Shown piece after piece: positions 11,587 through 20,450 of a DNA stretch of 64,000 nucleotides; position 1 is the first letter of the stretch; each line of letters begins with the position of its first letter. The stretch comes from CAWKGC01 sp963849005 (GTDB lineage Bacteria > Pseudomonadota > Gammaproteobacteria > Burkholderiales > Usitatibacteraceae): positions 310,001-374,000 of the forward strand of contig CAWKGC010000019.1 of the NCBI GenBank assembly GCA_963849005.1, given 5' to 3'. The notes below the pieces were generated by a model, which ran no database searches, had not been told where the DNA came from, and saw only the letters and a list, made by a program, of their open reading frames with translations. The position numbers and the translations under genes are program-made.

Positions 11587-12411
11587 ATGGCCGGCCTCAT
11601 CTCGCGCGCCGCTGCAAGCATCCGGTTCCGCCTGCAGCGGCTGCGCGCGCCGGAGGCCTCCCGCCAGTTGCCCGGGTCCCCGGGCGAGGGGCTGTTTCGC
11701 ATCCCGGAAATGGCTGCCGGGCTGGCCGGCCTCACGCGCGACCAGTTGATCGACCTCTATTGGGCGTCGCATCCGCGCTTCCTGTTTTTCAAGTCGGCGC
11801 CGCCCGGCGCGCGGCTGCTTGACCTGGGCGCCGGCTCGGGGGGACTGAGCATCTGGCGCGAACATGGCACGCCCCGGCGCAGCGACCTGAGGATGTTCGC
11901 GGTCGATCGCCAGCGCGGGCAGTACTTTGCGGACTACGAGGACAGCTGCGTTGCCGACCTCGACCGCGAGCCGATCGGCTTCGACGGCACGAGTTTCGAG
12001 GCGGTGCTCGCCTCGCATGTCCTGGAGCACCTGAAGGACCCCCCCGCTGTGCTGGCGCAGCTTGCGGACCGGATTGTTCCGGGCGGCCGCGTGTACGTCG
12101 AGGTGCCCAGTCCCGCGAGCAAGGACCTGCCGAGGCGCGAGGAATTCGTCGCGCGCGGCTGGCCGATGACGATCTCGAACTTCTTCGACGACGGCACGCA
12201 TCTCGATACCTTCTCGCTCGACCAGCTGGTCGCGATGGGCGCCGGGGCCGGGCTGGAAGCGGTTGCCGCCGGCGCAATCGAGCAGCCGTTCCTCGCCGAT
12301 TCGCTGGTGCGCTTCGGCCTTGACCGCGGCGACGCCGAGGTGATGCTCTACGGCTTCTGGGCGAAGACGCGCTGGGCGCACTACGTCATCCTGGAGAGGC
12401 CGCATGGCTAG
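11587..12411 (+). CDS. class I SAM-dependent methyltransferase
   Basis: 274 residues, starting 5 bases after the ahcY stop. Motif I LLDLGAGSGG (about 77-86) binds SAM; the post-I and motif II regions include VLASHVLEHLKDPPAVLAQL (about 135-154) and IVPGGRVYVEVPSP. The N-terminal ~60 residues are Arg- and Ala-rich, unlike small-molecule methyltransferases. The substrate is unknown; the HVLEHL pattern is common in methyltransferases of sugar or lipid modification clusters. Its position behind ahcY suits SAH recycling. The next gene overlaps its stop by 8 bases. Confidence 0.85.
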   Translation: MAGLISRAAASIRFRLQRLRAPEASRQLPGSPGEGLFRIPEMAAGLAGLTRDQLIDLYWASHPRFLFFKSAPPGARLLDLGAGSGGLSIWREHGTPRRSDLRMFAVDRQRGQYFADYEDSCVADLDREPIGFDGTSFEAVLASHVLEHLKDPPAVLAQLADRIVPGGRVYVEVPSPASKDLPRREEFVARGWPMTISNFFDDGTHLDTFSLDQLVAMGAGAGLEAVAAGAIEQPFLADSLVRFGLDRGDAEVMLYGFWAKTRWAHYVILERPHG

Positions 12412-13252
12412 GGCAGCGGCGCTGGTGTTCGCGTTCGTGTTCGCCGGCGCGGCCGGCGCGCGCACCGAAGCGACCGAGACCGTGATCAAGGTCCCGGTCC
12501 AGGCGCCCGGCGCAGGCGTGGTGACCATCGACGTGACGGTGTTCCGTCCCGAGGGCAAGGGACCGTTCCCGCTCGCCGTGATCAACCACGGCAGCCCGCG
12601 CATGGCCGCCGACCGGCGCGCCGACGGCCGCCAGCGATTCGAGACGCAGAGCCGCGAGCTTGCCCGGCGCGGCTTCATCGTGGCGGTGCCGACGCGTCGC
12701 GGCTACGGGGAGTCCGGCGGCGAATGGGCCGAGGGATTCGGCCCGTGCCGAAATCCGAACTACTACGCATCCGGCCTCGAAAGCGCCCGCGACGTGCGAG
12801 CGGCGATCGCGGAACTGAAGCGCGACCCCGACGTCGATCCAGGTCGTGTCTTGCTGGTCGGGCAATCGGCGGGTGGCTGGGCCGCGCTCGCCACCGCCAG
12901 CCAGCCTCTCGATGGCCTCGTCGGCGTGATCAACTTCGCCGGCGGGCGCGGCTCGTCCAGGCCCGGCGAGGTGTGCAACGACGCGCGCCTCGTCGAGGAC
13001 GCCGGCCGCTACGGCGCCACTTCACGCGTGCCGCAGCTCTGGCTCTACGCCGCCAACGACCACTATTTCTCGCCTGACATCGCCCGGCGCATGTACGAAA
13101 GTTTCACGCGCGCGGGCGGCAAGGCCACGCTGAGGCAATTGCCGCCGTTCGGGGCCGACGGCCATTACCTGTTCGCGCGCGGGACCAGCGAGTGGCTGCC
13201 CCAGGTCGAGCCTTTCCTCGCCGAACTCGGCTTCGTTGCCCCCAAGGATTGA
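12404..13252 (+). CDS. secreted alpha/beta hydrolase (dienelactone hydrolase-like)
   Basis: 282 residues with an N-terminal signal peptide (MARAAALVFAFVFAGAAGA). The alpha/beta-hydrolase fold is shown by the nucleophile elbow GQSAGG (Ser near 148), an acid in YAANDHYF (about 219) and the catalytic His in DGHYLF (about 253). An INHGSPR oxyanion segment and a GYGESGG loop are near 62-110. A PEP-type periplasmic hydrolase is likely; the substrate is unknown. It overlaps the methyltransferase gene and ends 5 bases before metF. Confidence 0.85.
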   Translation: MARAAALVFAFVFAGAAGARTEATETVIKVPVQAPGAGVVTIDVTVFRPEGKGPFPLAVINHGSPRMAADRRADGRQRFETQSRELARRGFIVAVPTRRGYGESGGEWAEGFGPCRNPNYYASGLESARDVRAAIAELKRDPDVDPGRVLLVGQSAGGWAALATASQPLDGLVGVINFAGGRGSSRPGEVCNDARLVEDAGRYGATSRVPQLWLYAANDHYFSPDIARRMYESFTRAGGKATLRQLPPFGADGHYLFARGTSEWLPQVEPFLAELGFVAPKD

Positions 13253-13257
13253 CCCGA

Positions 13258-14104
13258 ATGGAAACGCAGAAAGCGCATCCCCGCACCTTCAGTTTCGAGT
13301 TCTTCCCGCCGAAGACGCCGGAGGGGATGGAGAAGCTGCGCGCCGCGCGCAGGCAGCTCGCGCAATTGAAGCCCGCGTTCTTCTCCGTGACTTTCGGCGC
13401 GGGAGGCTCGACGCGCGAAGGCACGCTCGCGACCGCTCTTGAAATCCAGGCGGAAGGGCATACTGCCGTGCCGCATATTTCCTGCGTTGCTTCCACGCGG
13501 GAAAACGTCCGCGACGTGATCGCGAAGTACCGGGCGCACGGCATCCGCCGCATCGTCGCGCTGCGCGGCGACATGCCCTCCGGGATCGCGGTTGCGGGCG
13601 AATTCCGCTTTGCGTCGGACCTGGTGCGCTTCATCCGCGAGGAAAGCGGCGACGCATTCCACATCGAAGTCGCCGCCTACCCCGAGGTGCATCCGCAGGC
13701 GCGCAACGCCGACCAGGACCTGAAGGCCTTCAAGGCCAAGGTCGATGCCGGGGCGAACGGCGCGATCACGCAGTATTTCTACAACCCCGACGCCTATTTC
13801 CATTTCGTCGACAGGGCCGAGGCGATGGGGATCACGCTGCCGATCGTCCCGGGCATCATGCCGATCAACAACTTCACGCAGCTCGCGCGCTTCTCGGATG
13901 CGTGCGGCGCGGAAATCCCGCGCTGGATGCGCATGAAGCTCGAGGGCTACGGCGACGACACCGCCTCGATCAAGGCCTTCGGCCTCGACGCTGGTGACGG
14001 CGCTGTGCGACCGGCTTCTCTCGCAGGGCGCGCCCGGGCTGCACTTCTATACCCTCAACCAGGCGGGACCGTCGACGACCATCTGGCAGCGTTTGGGGCT
14101 GTAG
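13258..14104 (+). pseudogene. metF: methylenetetrahydrofolate reductase MetF, single frameshift (probable sequencing error)
   Basis: FAD-dependent reductase making 5-methyl-THF for methionine synthesis. The start METQKAHPRTFSFEFFPPKT is canonical and the body (FSVTFGAGGSTREGT, RRIVALRGDMP, GANGAITQYFYNPDAY, PGIMPI) is intact to FGLD. There one extra base at about 13990 shifts the frame. The expected C-terminus (LVTALCDRLLSQGAPGLHFYTLNQAG, then STTIWQRLGL) continues in the next frame to the TAG at 14102-14104. The rebuilt protein is about 281 residues, normal for the family. Full conservation on both sides argues for a consensus error in an active gene of the methyl cycle with metK and ahcY. 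Confidence 0.88.
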
Positions 14105-14256
14105 ATTGCGCGTGCTGCAGTTGTGGCGACAAGCCGTTGGTGACGAAAGCAGGCTGCGATGACCCACTTGCCGGCTTCCATCACCAACGGCATGTCGATC
14201 CTCGCCCGCCCGGAACTTCCCTGGAGCACCGAATCGGCATCGAAGAGGAGAAGGCA

Positions 14257-15480
14257 TTGACTGACGAGAACGCACACGACGGCGCTGCTGCCATCGCCCG
14301 GCTGACAGCGCTGGCGGAACACCGCCCGCCGGAGGAGGCTGCCGCGCTGCTCGACGCGTGCGAGTGCGCGCGATGCGGTGGCCGTGCTCGCGCGGCTGAA
14401 TCCCGCGTTCGCGCTGGGCGTGCTGGAGGCCATCCAGAGCCCTGCGCGCAAGGCGATCCTGGCTGCCGCTCCTCCCGCGTAGGCGCAGCAATGGACGCGG
14501 GGACTCGCGTTCGCCGAGGGCACGGTCGGGCGACTGATGGAGGCCGCGCCCGCCACCTTCGGCCCGCAGGCGAGCGTCGCGGAGACGGTCGAGGCGCTCC
14601 GGGAGATCGTCAAGATGACGCTCGTCACCTACGTCTACGTCGTCGAAGACGGGCGCCTGGTGGGCGTGGTGACGATGCGCGACCTGCTCTTCGAAGCGCC
14701 GTCGCGCTCGCTCGGCGAGATCATGCTGCGCAGCCCGCGCACGCTCTCGCCGGAACTGCCGCTCGCCGAAGCGATGAAGACGGTGCTGTATCTCCACTAT
14801 CCGGTGTACCCGATCTGCGATGTCGAAGGCAGGCTGCTCGGCGTGGTGCGCGGACAGGCGCTGTTCGAGGAGCAGGCGGTGGAGATCACCGCGCAGGCGG
14901 GCAGCATGGTCGGCGTGGACCGCGAGGAGCGCATCTCCACTTCGTTGATCGCAGCTTCAAGTTTCGCCACCCGTGGTTGCTGGTCAACCTGCTCACCGCA
15001 TTCCTCGCGGGCGGCGTGGTGGCCTTCTTCCAGGGCACCATCGACCGCCTCGTGATTCTTGCCGCGTTCCTGCCGGTGCTTGCCGGCCAGTCCGGGAACA
15101 CCGGCTGCCAGGCGCTTGCCGTCACCTTGCGCGGCATCACGCTGGGCGACGTGCGCCCCGGCCAGGGCAAGGTGCTGGTGGCGAAGGAGGCGACGCTCGG
15201 CGCGATGAACGGCGCCATCATCGGCGTCATCACCGGCGTGGCGATGTACCTCGCCGCCCTCGCCCAGGAATCGCCGCATGCCCTTGCGCTTGCGGTGGCG
15301 GTATGCATCGCGATGACGGGGAGCTGCGCGGTGAGCGGGATTTCCGGCGCCGTCGTGCCGCTTGCGCTCAAGCGCCTCGGTGCCGACCCGGCCACGGCCT
15401 CGAGCATATTCCTCACCACCGCCACCGACTTCGTGAGCATGGGACTGCTGCTCGGCCTCGCCACCGTGCTCGTGCGTTGA
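14257..15480 (+). pseudogene. mgtE: MgtE-type magnesium transporter with several lesions
   Basis: All MgtE domains can be traced but not in one frame. A likely TTG start at 14257 behind GAGGAG begins the N-terminal domain. The frame shifts near 14365, and a TAG at 14480-14482 interrupts what should be PAQAQQW. The tandem CBS domains (about 14537-14930; VYVVEDGRLVGVVTMRDLL, PVYPICDVEGRLLGVV) are intact. A further shift occurs near 14945, after which the five-helix channel domain (HPWLLVNLLTAFLAGGVVAFF, AGQSGNTGCQALAV) runs to 15480. The family carries Mg2+ across the inner membrane, gated by cytosolic Mg2+. With two shifts plus a nonsense codon this is the best candidate here for a truly decayed gene. 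Confidence 0.82.
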
Positions 15481-15512
15481 AACTTGGCCGGCCTCGGCCT
15501 ATCATCGGCTCC

Positions 15513-16067
15513 ATGAAAACCCTGATCCGCATCGCGCTTGCAACGGCCTGTCTCAATGCGGCGACATCGGCGTTCGCGCAGGACGCGGCCTTCACCAACC
15601 GCGCCACCGAATTGAAGGACAAGGCGGCATTCGAGGGGCTTGTCATCATTCCCCTGCCGGCGGACACGCCGGTGAAGGTGCTCGCCCGCTCGAGCGGCTG
15701 GACCAGGGTCGAAGTGAACGGCAAGACCGGCTGGGTGCGCGTATTCCACCTGCGATTCCCGGCCACCGTCGAAGCGAGTTCGTCGTCTTCGTCGGGCGGC
15801 TTTCTCGGCGGACTCACCTCTTCGATGGGCTTCGGCGGAAAGCCGAAGCAGGACGGCACCAAGCTGGCGACCGTGGGCATCCGCGGACTCTCGGAGGAAG
15901 ACATGAAGAACGCGAGCCCGAATCCCGAGGCGCTCAGGAAGATGCAGTCATACCGCATCGACAAGGCCTCTGCCGAGCGCTTCGCCAAGGACGGCAAGCT
16001 GGTCACTGCCAGCGTCGAATATACGGACGACTCGGGTTGCTCCGGCAACGCCTTCGAGGAGCAAGCG
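15513..16067 (+). CDS. secreted SH3-domain protein, 3' end unresolved
   Basis: From an ATG at 15513 the product starts with a signal peptide (MKTLIRIALATACLNAATSA, cleavage near AFAQ). A bacterial SH3-like domain follows (about 40-85: IIPLPADTPVKVLARSSGWTRVEVNGKTGWVRVFHL). The central linker is Ser/Gly-rich (SSSSSSGGFLGG), and the last part (NPEALRKMQSYRIDKASAERFAKDGKLVTASVEY) resembles proteins paired with M48 proteases. No stop precedes the ATG of the protease gene, so the frame runs into it. A lost stop or an undetected shift near 16030 is likely, because a TGA overlapping the downstream ATG exists in another frame. Confidence 0.7.
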
Positions 16068-16949
16068 ATGAAGCGCGCGCTCCTCGCTTTTGCGCTTTCC
16101 TTCGCTTGCGCCAGCGCATTCGGCGCAGTTCGACATCGGCCGGATCCTCGACAGCGCGAAGAAGATTACGGAGGTCGCCAAGAACACAAGCGATGCCACG
16201 CGCGAGATCGACCAGGAGGAGGAAATCCAGATCGGCGACGGGCTGGCCATGGGGCTGCTTGGTGCGGTGCGCTCTATCCGAACGACAACCTGCAGCGCTA
16301 CGTGAATCGCGTGGGCAAATGGGTCGCAATGCACGGCGAGAGGCCGGACCTGCCGTGGACCTTCGGCGTGATGGACAGCGAGATCGTCAATGCCTTCGCG
16401 CTCCCCGGCGGCACGATCTTCGTTTCCTACGGGCTGGTGAAGCGCCTGAACAACGAAAGCGAGTTGGCCGGCGTGCTCGCGCACGAGGTCGCGCACGTGG
16501 TGAAGAAGCACCAGTTGGCCGCCATCCAGATCCGGCCGAGCTCCGGGGCGCTGGGAGCGGTCGGGCAGGAACTGCTCTCGCAGAAACTCGGCAGGACGAG
16601 CGTGGGCAAGGTGGGCCTGCAAAACGAAGTTGCGGCGATGGGCACCAACCTCGTCAAGGACGGCTTCTTCCTGCGTCCGCTCGACCGCTCGCTCGAGTAC
16701 GAGGCCGACCGCACCGGCGTGGTCATCGCGACGCGCGCGGGCTACGACCCCTACGGGCTGGTCTCGGTGCTGCAGATGATGCAGGGACTGAAGGAAGAGG
16801 AGGCGGGGCTGTCGATCGTGTTCAAGACGCATCCGCAGCCCTCGGACCGCATCGCCGAGCTGGAGAAGTCCATGGTTCCGCTCGACCGCTATGCCGCGCA
16901 GCCGCAGGTCGAGGCGCGCTTCCGGCAGGTCGTGCTTGCGCCCAAGTAA
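16068..16949 (+). pseudogene. M48-family metalloprotease (BepA/LoiP-like), two frameshifts
   Basis: The start MKRALLAFALSFACASAFG is a signal peptide. A shift near 16125 moves the reading to QFDIGRILDSAKKITEVAKN and on to DGLAMGLLGA. A second shift near 16270 returns to the first frame for LYPNDNLQRYVNRVGKWVA and the catalytic domain. Zinc-site HEVAH (about 16480-16495) and the downstream Glu in LEYEADR are present, as are the substrate-region NAFALPGG and a terminal HPQPSDRIAELE. The family performs quality control of envelope proteins. Conserved sequence in all parts suggests the shifts are consensus errors. It follows the SH3 gene, a common pairing. Confidence 0.82.
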
Positions 16950-16981
16950 TCGTCGGGGCGCCCGACTTCGTCATTGACGGC

Positions 16982-17375
16982 TCATGGTGGCGGTGGCAGG
17001 GCGGTTCCCTTCGACCCGGCGAAATAGTAGCGAGGGCGGGGGGTTCCCCTCGACCCGGCGCCATGACGGTGTTCAAGGCCGCGCCGACGCCCTCGTCAGA
17101 TCGGGCGTCCTTATGCAGCACCGCCGAGCTTGGCGTGAGTGTCGCGCCTCTCGAAGGGAACCGCCCCGCCCCCGCCTCGCGCGTAAGGCGACATGCCTTC
17201 GGCACACAGCCCCGACACGAGCCGCGCCCGAAGCCATCCCTTTCGAGAGGCGCTTGGTTCCCGCCAAAATTTGCGTTGCTGCATAAGGGACGCCCGATTC
17301 ACGAGGGCGTCAACTCGGTCGCAGCTATCGTCATGGCGCCGGGTCGAAAGGGATGGCTTCGGGCGGGGATCGGAT
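16982..17375. repeat. modular dispersed repeat, copy 1 (fills the intergenic region)
   Basis: The 519-base space 16950-17468 holds no convincing gene. It contains blocks also found at 21615-21960 in the same order: GCGGTTCCCTTCGACCCGGC, then CGCCTCTCGAAGGGAACCGC plus CCCGCCCCCGCC, then CCCTTTCGAGAGGCGC, then ACGCCCGATTCACGAGGGCG, then GGCGCCGGGTCGAAAGGGA. Several blocks are reverse complements of each other, so the RNA or DNA could fold extensively. The second half of the gap holds an ATTCCGGG-N5-CCCGGAAT palindrome (17404-17424). Confidence 0.75.
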
Positions 17376-17403
17376 AGTCGGGGCGCTGCAGGTGCAGGAC
17401 TGG

Positions 17404-17424
17404 ATTCCGGGTCGAGCCCGGAAT
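17404..17424. repeat. short palindrome ATTCCGGG-N5-CCCGGAAT
   Basis: An 8-bp-arm palindrome with a 5-base loop. The same arms are embedded in the GGGGTCAG-family repeats at 38.33 kb and 46.0 kb, so it is a separate small module that moves or persists independently. It may act as a weak bidirectional terminator between the M48 and aminotransferase genes, which converge here. Confidence 0.6.
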
Positions 17425-17468
17425 GACGACTTATCTGGTGGAGCCCGGAATGGCGATTCGCAATTTCC

Positions 17469-18731
17469 CTAGGCGATGCTCGCGACTTTCTTCCTCACGT
17501 GCATGGCTTCGGCAGCGTGCTGCGCAGCGTAGCTCTGGTGCGCGGCGGCGACTGCTTCGCCGACGCGGTCCGGCTCGCCCATGTCCGACAGCACCGACCC
17601 GAGCGCTGACAGGCACAGCATCACGTTCTCCGGCTTGCACGAATAGCCCATCAGCCCGATGCGCCAGATCTTGCCCGCGAGCGGCCCCAGGCCCGCGCCG
17701 ATCTCGAGATTGAACTCGCCGAGCAGCGTCTTGCGCACTTCGAGCTCGCGCGGCTTGATCGCCTCCGGGATGTGGATCGCGTTCATCTGCGGCAGGCGCG
17801 CGCCTTCCTTGACGAGGAACTCGATGCCCATCGCCTCCAGCCCGGCCTTGAGCGCGAGGTGGTGGCGCCGATGGCGCGCCCAGCTGTTCTCCAGCCCTTC
17901 CTCCTTGACCAGGAGCAGCGCCTCGTGCAGCGCGTAGAGGCTGTTGGTGGGCGCGGTATGGTGGTAGGTGCGCGTGGTCGCGCCCCAGTAGCCGAGCAGC
18001 AGGTTCATGTCCATGAACCAGCTGTGGATCTTGTCCTTGCGCGCCTTCACGTAGTCCACGACGCGCCCGTTGAACGATACCGGGGAGAGGCCCGGCGTGC
18101 ACGACAGGCACTTCTGGCTCGCGGAGTAGATCGCGTCGATGTCCCATTCGTCGACCATCACCGGCGTGCCCGCGAGCGAAGTGACGGCATCGACGATGGT
18201 GAGCGCGTCGTGCTCGTGCGCAATGGCAACGAGCGTCTTGGCATCCGACTGCACGCCGGTCGAGGTCTCCGCATGCACGAAGGCAACGACGCGCGCGTCG
18301 GGATTCTTCTTCAGCGCGTCTTCCAGCTTGTTGGCGTCGACCGGCTCGCCCCACGCGTCCTCGACCACGACGGCCACGCCGCCGGCGCGTTCCACGTTCT
18401 CGATCATGCGCCCGCCGAAGACGCCGTTGCGGCACACGATCACCTTGTCGCCGGGAGCCACCATGTTGACGAAGCAGTACTCCATGCCGACCGAGCCGGG
18501 GCCCGAGACCGGGAAAGTGAGCGCGTTCTCGGTCTGGTAGGTGTAGCGCAGCAGGGACTTGAGCTCCTCCATCATCTCGACGAACACCGGGTCGAGGTAG
18601 CCGATCGCCGGCAGGCTCATCGCCGCCATCACGCGCGGGTTGATCTCGGACGGGCCGGGGCCGAGCAGCGTGCGCTGCGGCGGATGGAAGGACTGGATCT
18701 TCTTGGTCGAGGCGAGCTGCTTGATGGTCAT
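17469..18731 (-). CDS. serine--glyoxylate aminotransferase family protein
   Basis: 420-residue PLP fold-type I aminotransferase of the alanine/serine-glyoxylate class. It carries the N-terminal LLGPGPSEINPRVMAAM, VSGPGSVGMEYCFVN, the cofactor-binding Asp in TIVDAVTSLAGTP, and the Schiff-base Lys in YSASQKCLSCTPG (about 207). It would transfer the amino group of serine or alanine to glyoxylate, giving glycine. The start ATG at 18731 overlaps the ttcA stop (ATGA). Glyoxylate transamination fits a strain handling C2 compounds such as oxalate, but family members with other acceptors exist. No serine-cycle partners lie beside it. Confidence 0.85.
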   Translation of the reverse strand: MTIKQLASTKKIQSFHPPQRTLLGPGPSEINPRVMAAMSLPAIGYLDPVFVEMMEELKSLLRYTYQTENALTFPVSGPGSVGMEYCFVNMVAPGDKVIVCRNGVFGGRMIENVERAGGVAVVVEDAWGEPVDANKLEDALKKNPDARVVAFVHAETSTGVQSDAKTLVAIAHEHDALTIVDAVTSLAGTPVMVDEWDIDAIYSASQKCLSCTPGLSPVSFNGRVVDYVKARKDKIHSWFMDMNLLLGYWGATTRTYHHTAPTNSLYALHEALLLVKEEGLENSWARHRRHHLALKAGLEAMGIEFLVKEGARLPQMNAIHIPEAIKPRELEVRKTLLGEFNLEIGAGLGPLAGKIWRIGLMGYSCKPENVMLCLSALGSVLSDMGEPDRVGEAVAAAHQSYAAQHAAEAMHVRKKVASIA

Positions 18732-19621
18732 CGGGCAATCCTTATCTTCTTCATTGCGGTGTCGTTGGTCGGTTCGGCGTCGAAGGCCCTGTCGCCCTCG
18801 GGGTCCGGCAGGCCGCTCGCGGCGAGCCGGGCGAAATCGAACAGGGCGCGGTCCATGAGGTGCGAAGGGGACACGCGCGAAAGGCTGGCGAAAATGGTGT
18901 CGACGCGCCCGGGGTGGCTCTTTTCCCATTCGCGCAGCATCGCCTTCACCTGCTTCCTCTGGAGCAGTTCCTGCGAGCCGCAAAGGTCGCAGGGGATGAT
19001 CGGGAACTCGCGCAGTTCGGCATAGGCGGCGAGATCGCTTTCCTCGACATAGGCCAGCGGCCGGATGACGACGTGCTTGCCGTCGTCGCTCGCGAGCTTG
19101 GCCGGCATGCCCTTCAGCTTTCCGCCGTGGAAAAGGTTGAGGAAAAACGTCTCGAGGATGTCGTCGCGATGGTGGCCGAGCGCGATCTTCGTGGCGCCAA
19201 GCTCGGAGGCGAGGCGATAGAGCACGCCGCGCCGCAGCCGCGAGCACAGGCTGCACATGGTCTTGCCCTCGGGGATGACGCGCTTCACGGTCGAATACGT
19301 GTCCTGCACCGCGATGCGGAACGGCACGCCCAGCGCCGTGAGGTAATCGGGCAGCACGTGTTCCGGGAATCCCGGGTGGCGCTGGTCGAGGTTCACCGCG
19401 ACCAATTCGAAAGGCACCGGCGACTTTTCCTTGAGCCGCATGAGGATGTCGAGCAGCGCATAGCTGTCCTTGCCGCCCGAGAGGCACACCATGACCTTGT
19501 CGCCGGCCTCGATCATGGCGAAGTCGTCGATGGCCTCGCCCACCAGGCGGCGCAGCCGCTTGGCGAGCTTGCCGGCCTCGAAGTCGGCCTTGCGCGTGTC
19601 GATGTGTCCTGTGGCGTCCAT
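18728..19621 (-). CDS. ttcA: tRNA 2-thiocytidine(32) synthetase TtcA
   Basis: 297-residue cytosolic tRNA-thiolating enzyme that adds sulfur to C32 of certain tRNAs using ATP and an Fe-S cluster. The PP-loop SGGKDS is at about 48-53. The cluster-binding cysteines are in CSLC (about 123) and CDLCGSQ (about 214), and the family segment GHHRDDILETFFLNLF is intact. Slightly short of some family members but complete. It starts 7 bases after the stop of the SDR gene upstream and overlaps the aminotransferase start by 4 bases. Confidence 0.96.
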   Translation of the reverse strand: MDATGHIDTRKADFEAGKLAKRLRRLVGEAIDDFAMIEAGDKVMVCLSGGKDSYALLDILMRLKEKSPVPFELVAVNLDQRHPGFPEHVLPDYLTALGVPFRIAVQDTYSTVKRVIPEGKTMCSLCSRLRRGVLYRLASELGATKIALGHHRDDILETFFLNLFHGGKLKGMPAKLASDDGKHVVIRPLAYVEESDLAAYAELREFPIIPCDLCGSQELLQRKQVKAMLREWEKSHPGRVDTIFASLSRVSPSHLMDRALFDFARLAASGLPDPEGDRAFDAEPTNDTAMKKIRIAR

Positions 19622-19628
19622 GTTCCCG

Positions 19629-20369
19629 CTAGAGCGTGATCTCGCGCCCGCCGTCGACCGAGATGACCTGGCCGGTCACGTAGGGGGCGTCGAGCAACAG
19701 GTATTTTACAGCGCCGGCGATGTCGCCCGGCTTGCCCTCGCGTTGCAGCGGCGTCTGGCGCACGATGCGGCCGCGCTCCTCTTTCGAATACTGGTCGCCG
19801 CCTTCGGGCCAGAGGATGGCGCCCGGGGACACGCCGTTCACGCGCACCGCCGGGGCGAGCTCGAGGGCGAGCGAGCGCGTGAGCCCGGCGAGCCCGGCCT
19901 TGGCCACGGTATAGACGACGAAGTTTTTCAGCGGCCTCTCGGCATGGATGTCGACGATGTTGACGATCGCGCCGCGCGTCTTCACCAGGTGCGGGGCGGC
20001 TGCCTGCGCAAGGAAGAGCGGCGCTTTCAGGTTGGTGCCGATGAGGTCGTCCCAGTTGGCCTCGTTGATCGCGCCCAGCCCGGTCGGATAGAACGTCGAG
20101 GCGTTGTTCACCAGCCCATCGAGCCGGCCGAAGCAGCGCGCGGCCCTTTCGACGAGCGCGGCGAGGTCGCCCGCGTCGTGCAGGTCGCCCTGGACGACGT
20201 CGACGCTGTCGGCGCGTTCGGCATTGAGTTCGGCGGCGAGCTGGTCGGCCTCGGCGAGCGAGCGGTTGCAATGCACGACCACGCTGCAGCCTGCGCCGTG
20301 GAGCACGCGGCAGATCTCTGCGCCGATGCGCCTGGCGCCGCCAGTGACGAGGATGGACCTGGGTTGCAT
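19629..20369 (-). CDS. pteridine reductase-like short-chain dehydrogenase
   Basis: 246-residue SDR. The cofactor motif TGGARRIG (about 9-16), with two arginines as in pteridine reductases rather than the usual TGxxxGIG, suggests NADPH and a pterin or folate substrate. NNAS (about 86-89) and the YxxxK catalytic pair in YTVAKAG (about 155-159) are present, as is the C-terminal VTGQVISVDGG. The upstream divergent MidA gene and downstream ttcA make the order seen in many betaproteobacteria, where this SDR is annotated as a FolM-like dihydromonapterin or dihydrofolate reductase. The exact substrate is inferred. Confidence 0.85.
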   Translation of the reverse strand: MQPRSILVTGGARRIGAEICRVLHGAGCSVVVHCNRSLAEADQLAAELNAERADSVDVVQGDLHDAGDLAALVERAARCFGRLDGLVNNASTFYPTGLGAINEANWDDLIGTNLKAPLFLAQAAAPHLVKTRGAIVNIVDIHAERPLKNFVVYTVAKAGLAGLTRSLALELAPAVRVNGVSPGAILWPEGGDQYSKEERGRIVRQTPLQREGKPGDIAGAVKYLLLDAPYVTGQVISVDGGREITL

Positions 20370-20450
20370 CTGGGTTAGGATGCCGGGGCGCCGCATAGCA
20401 ACGCCGCCAGAGTGAAAACCGAACCTTGAAGTGTAGTCGTTTTCCCCGCC

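Noticed and set aside
14105..14256. Small gene between metF and mgtE
   Set aside because: No frame with a plausible start, ribosome-binding site or recognisable product; treated as intergenic.
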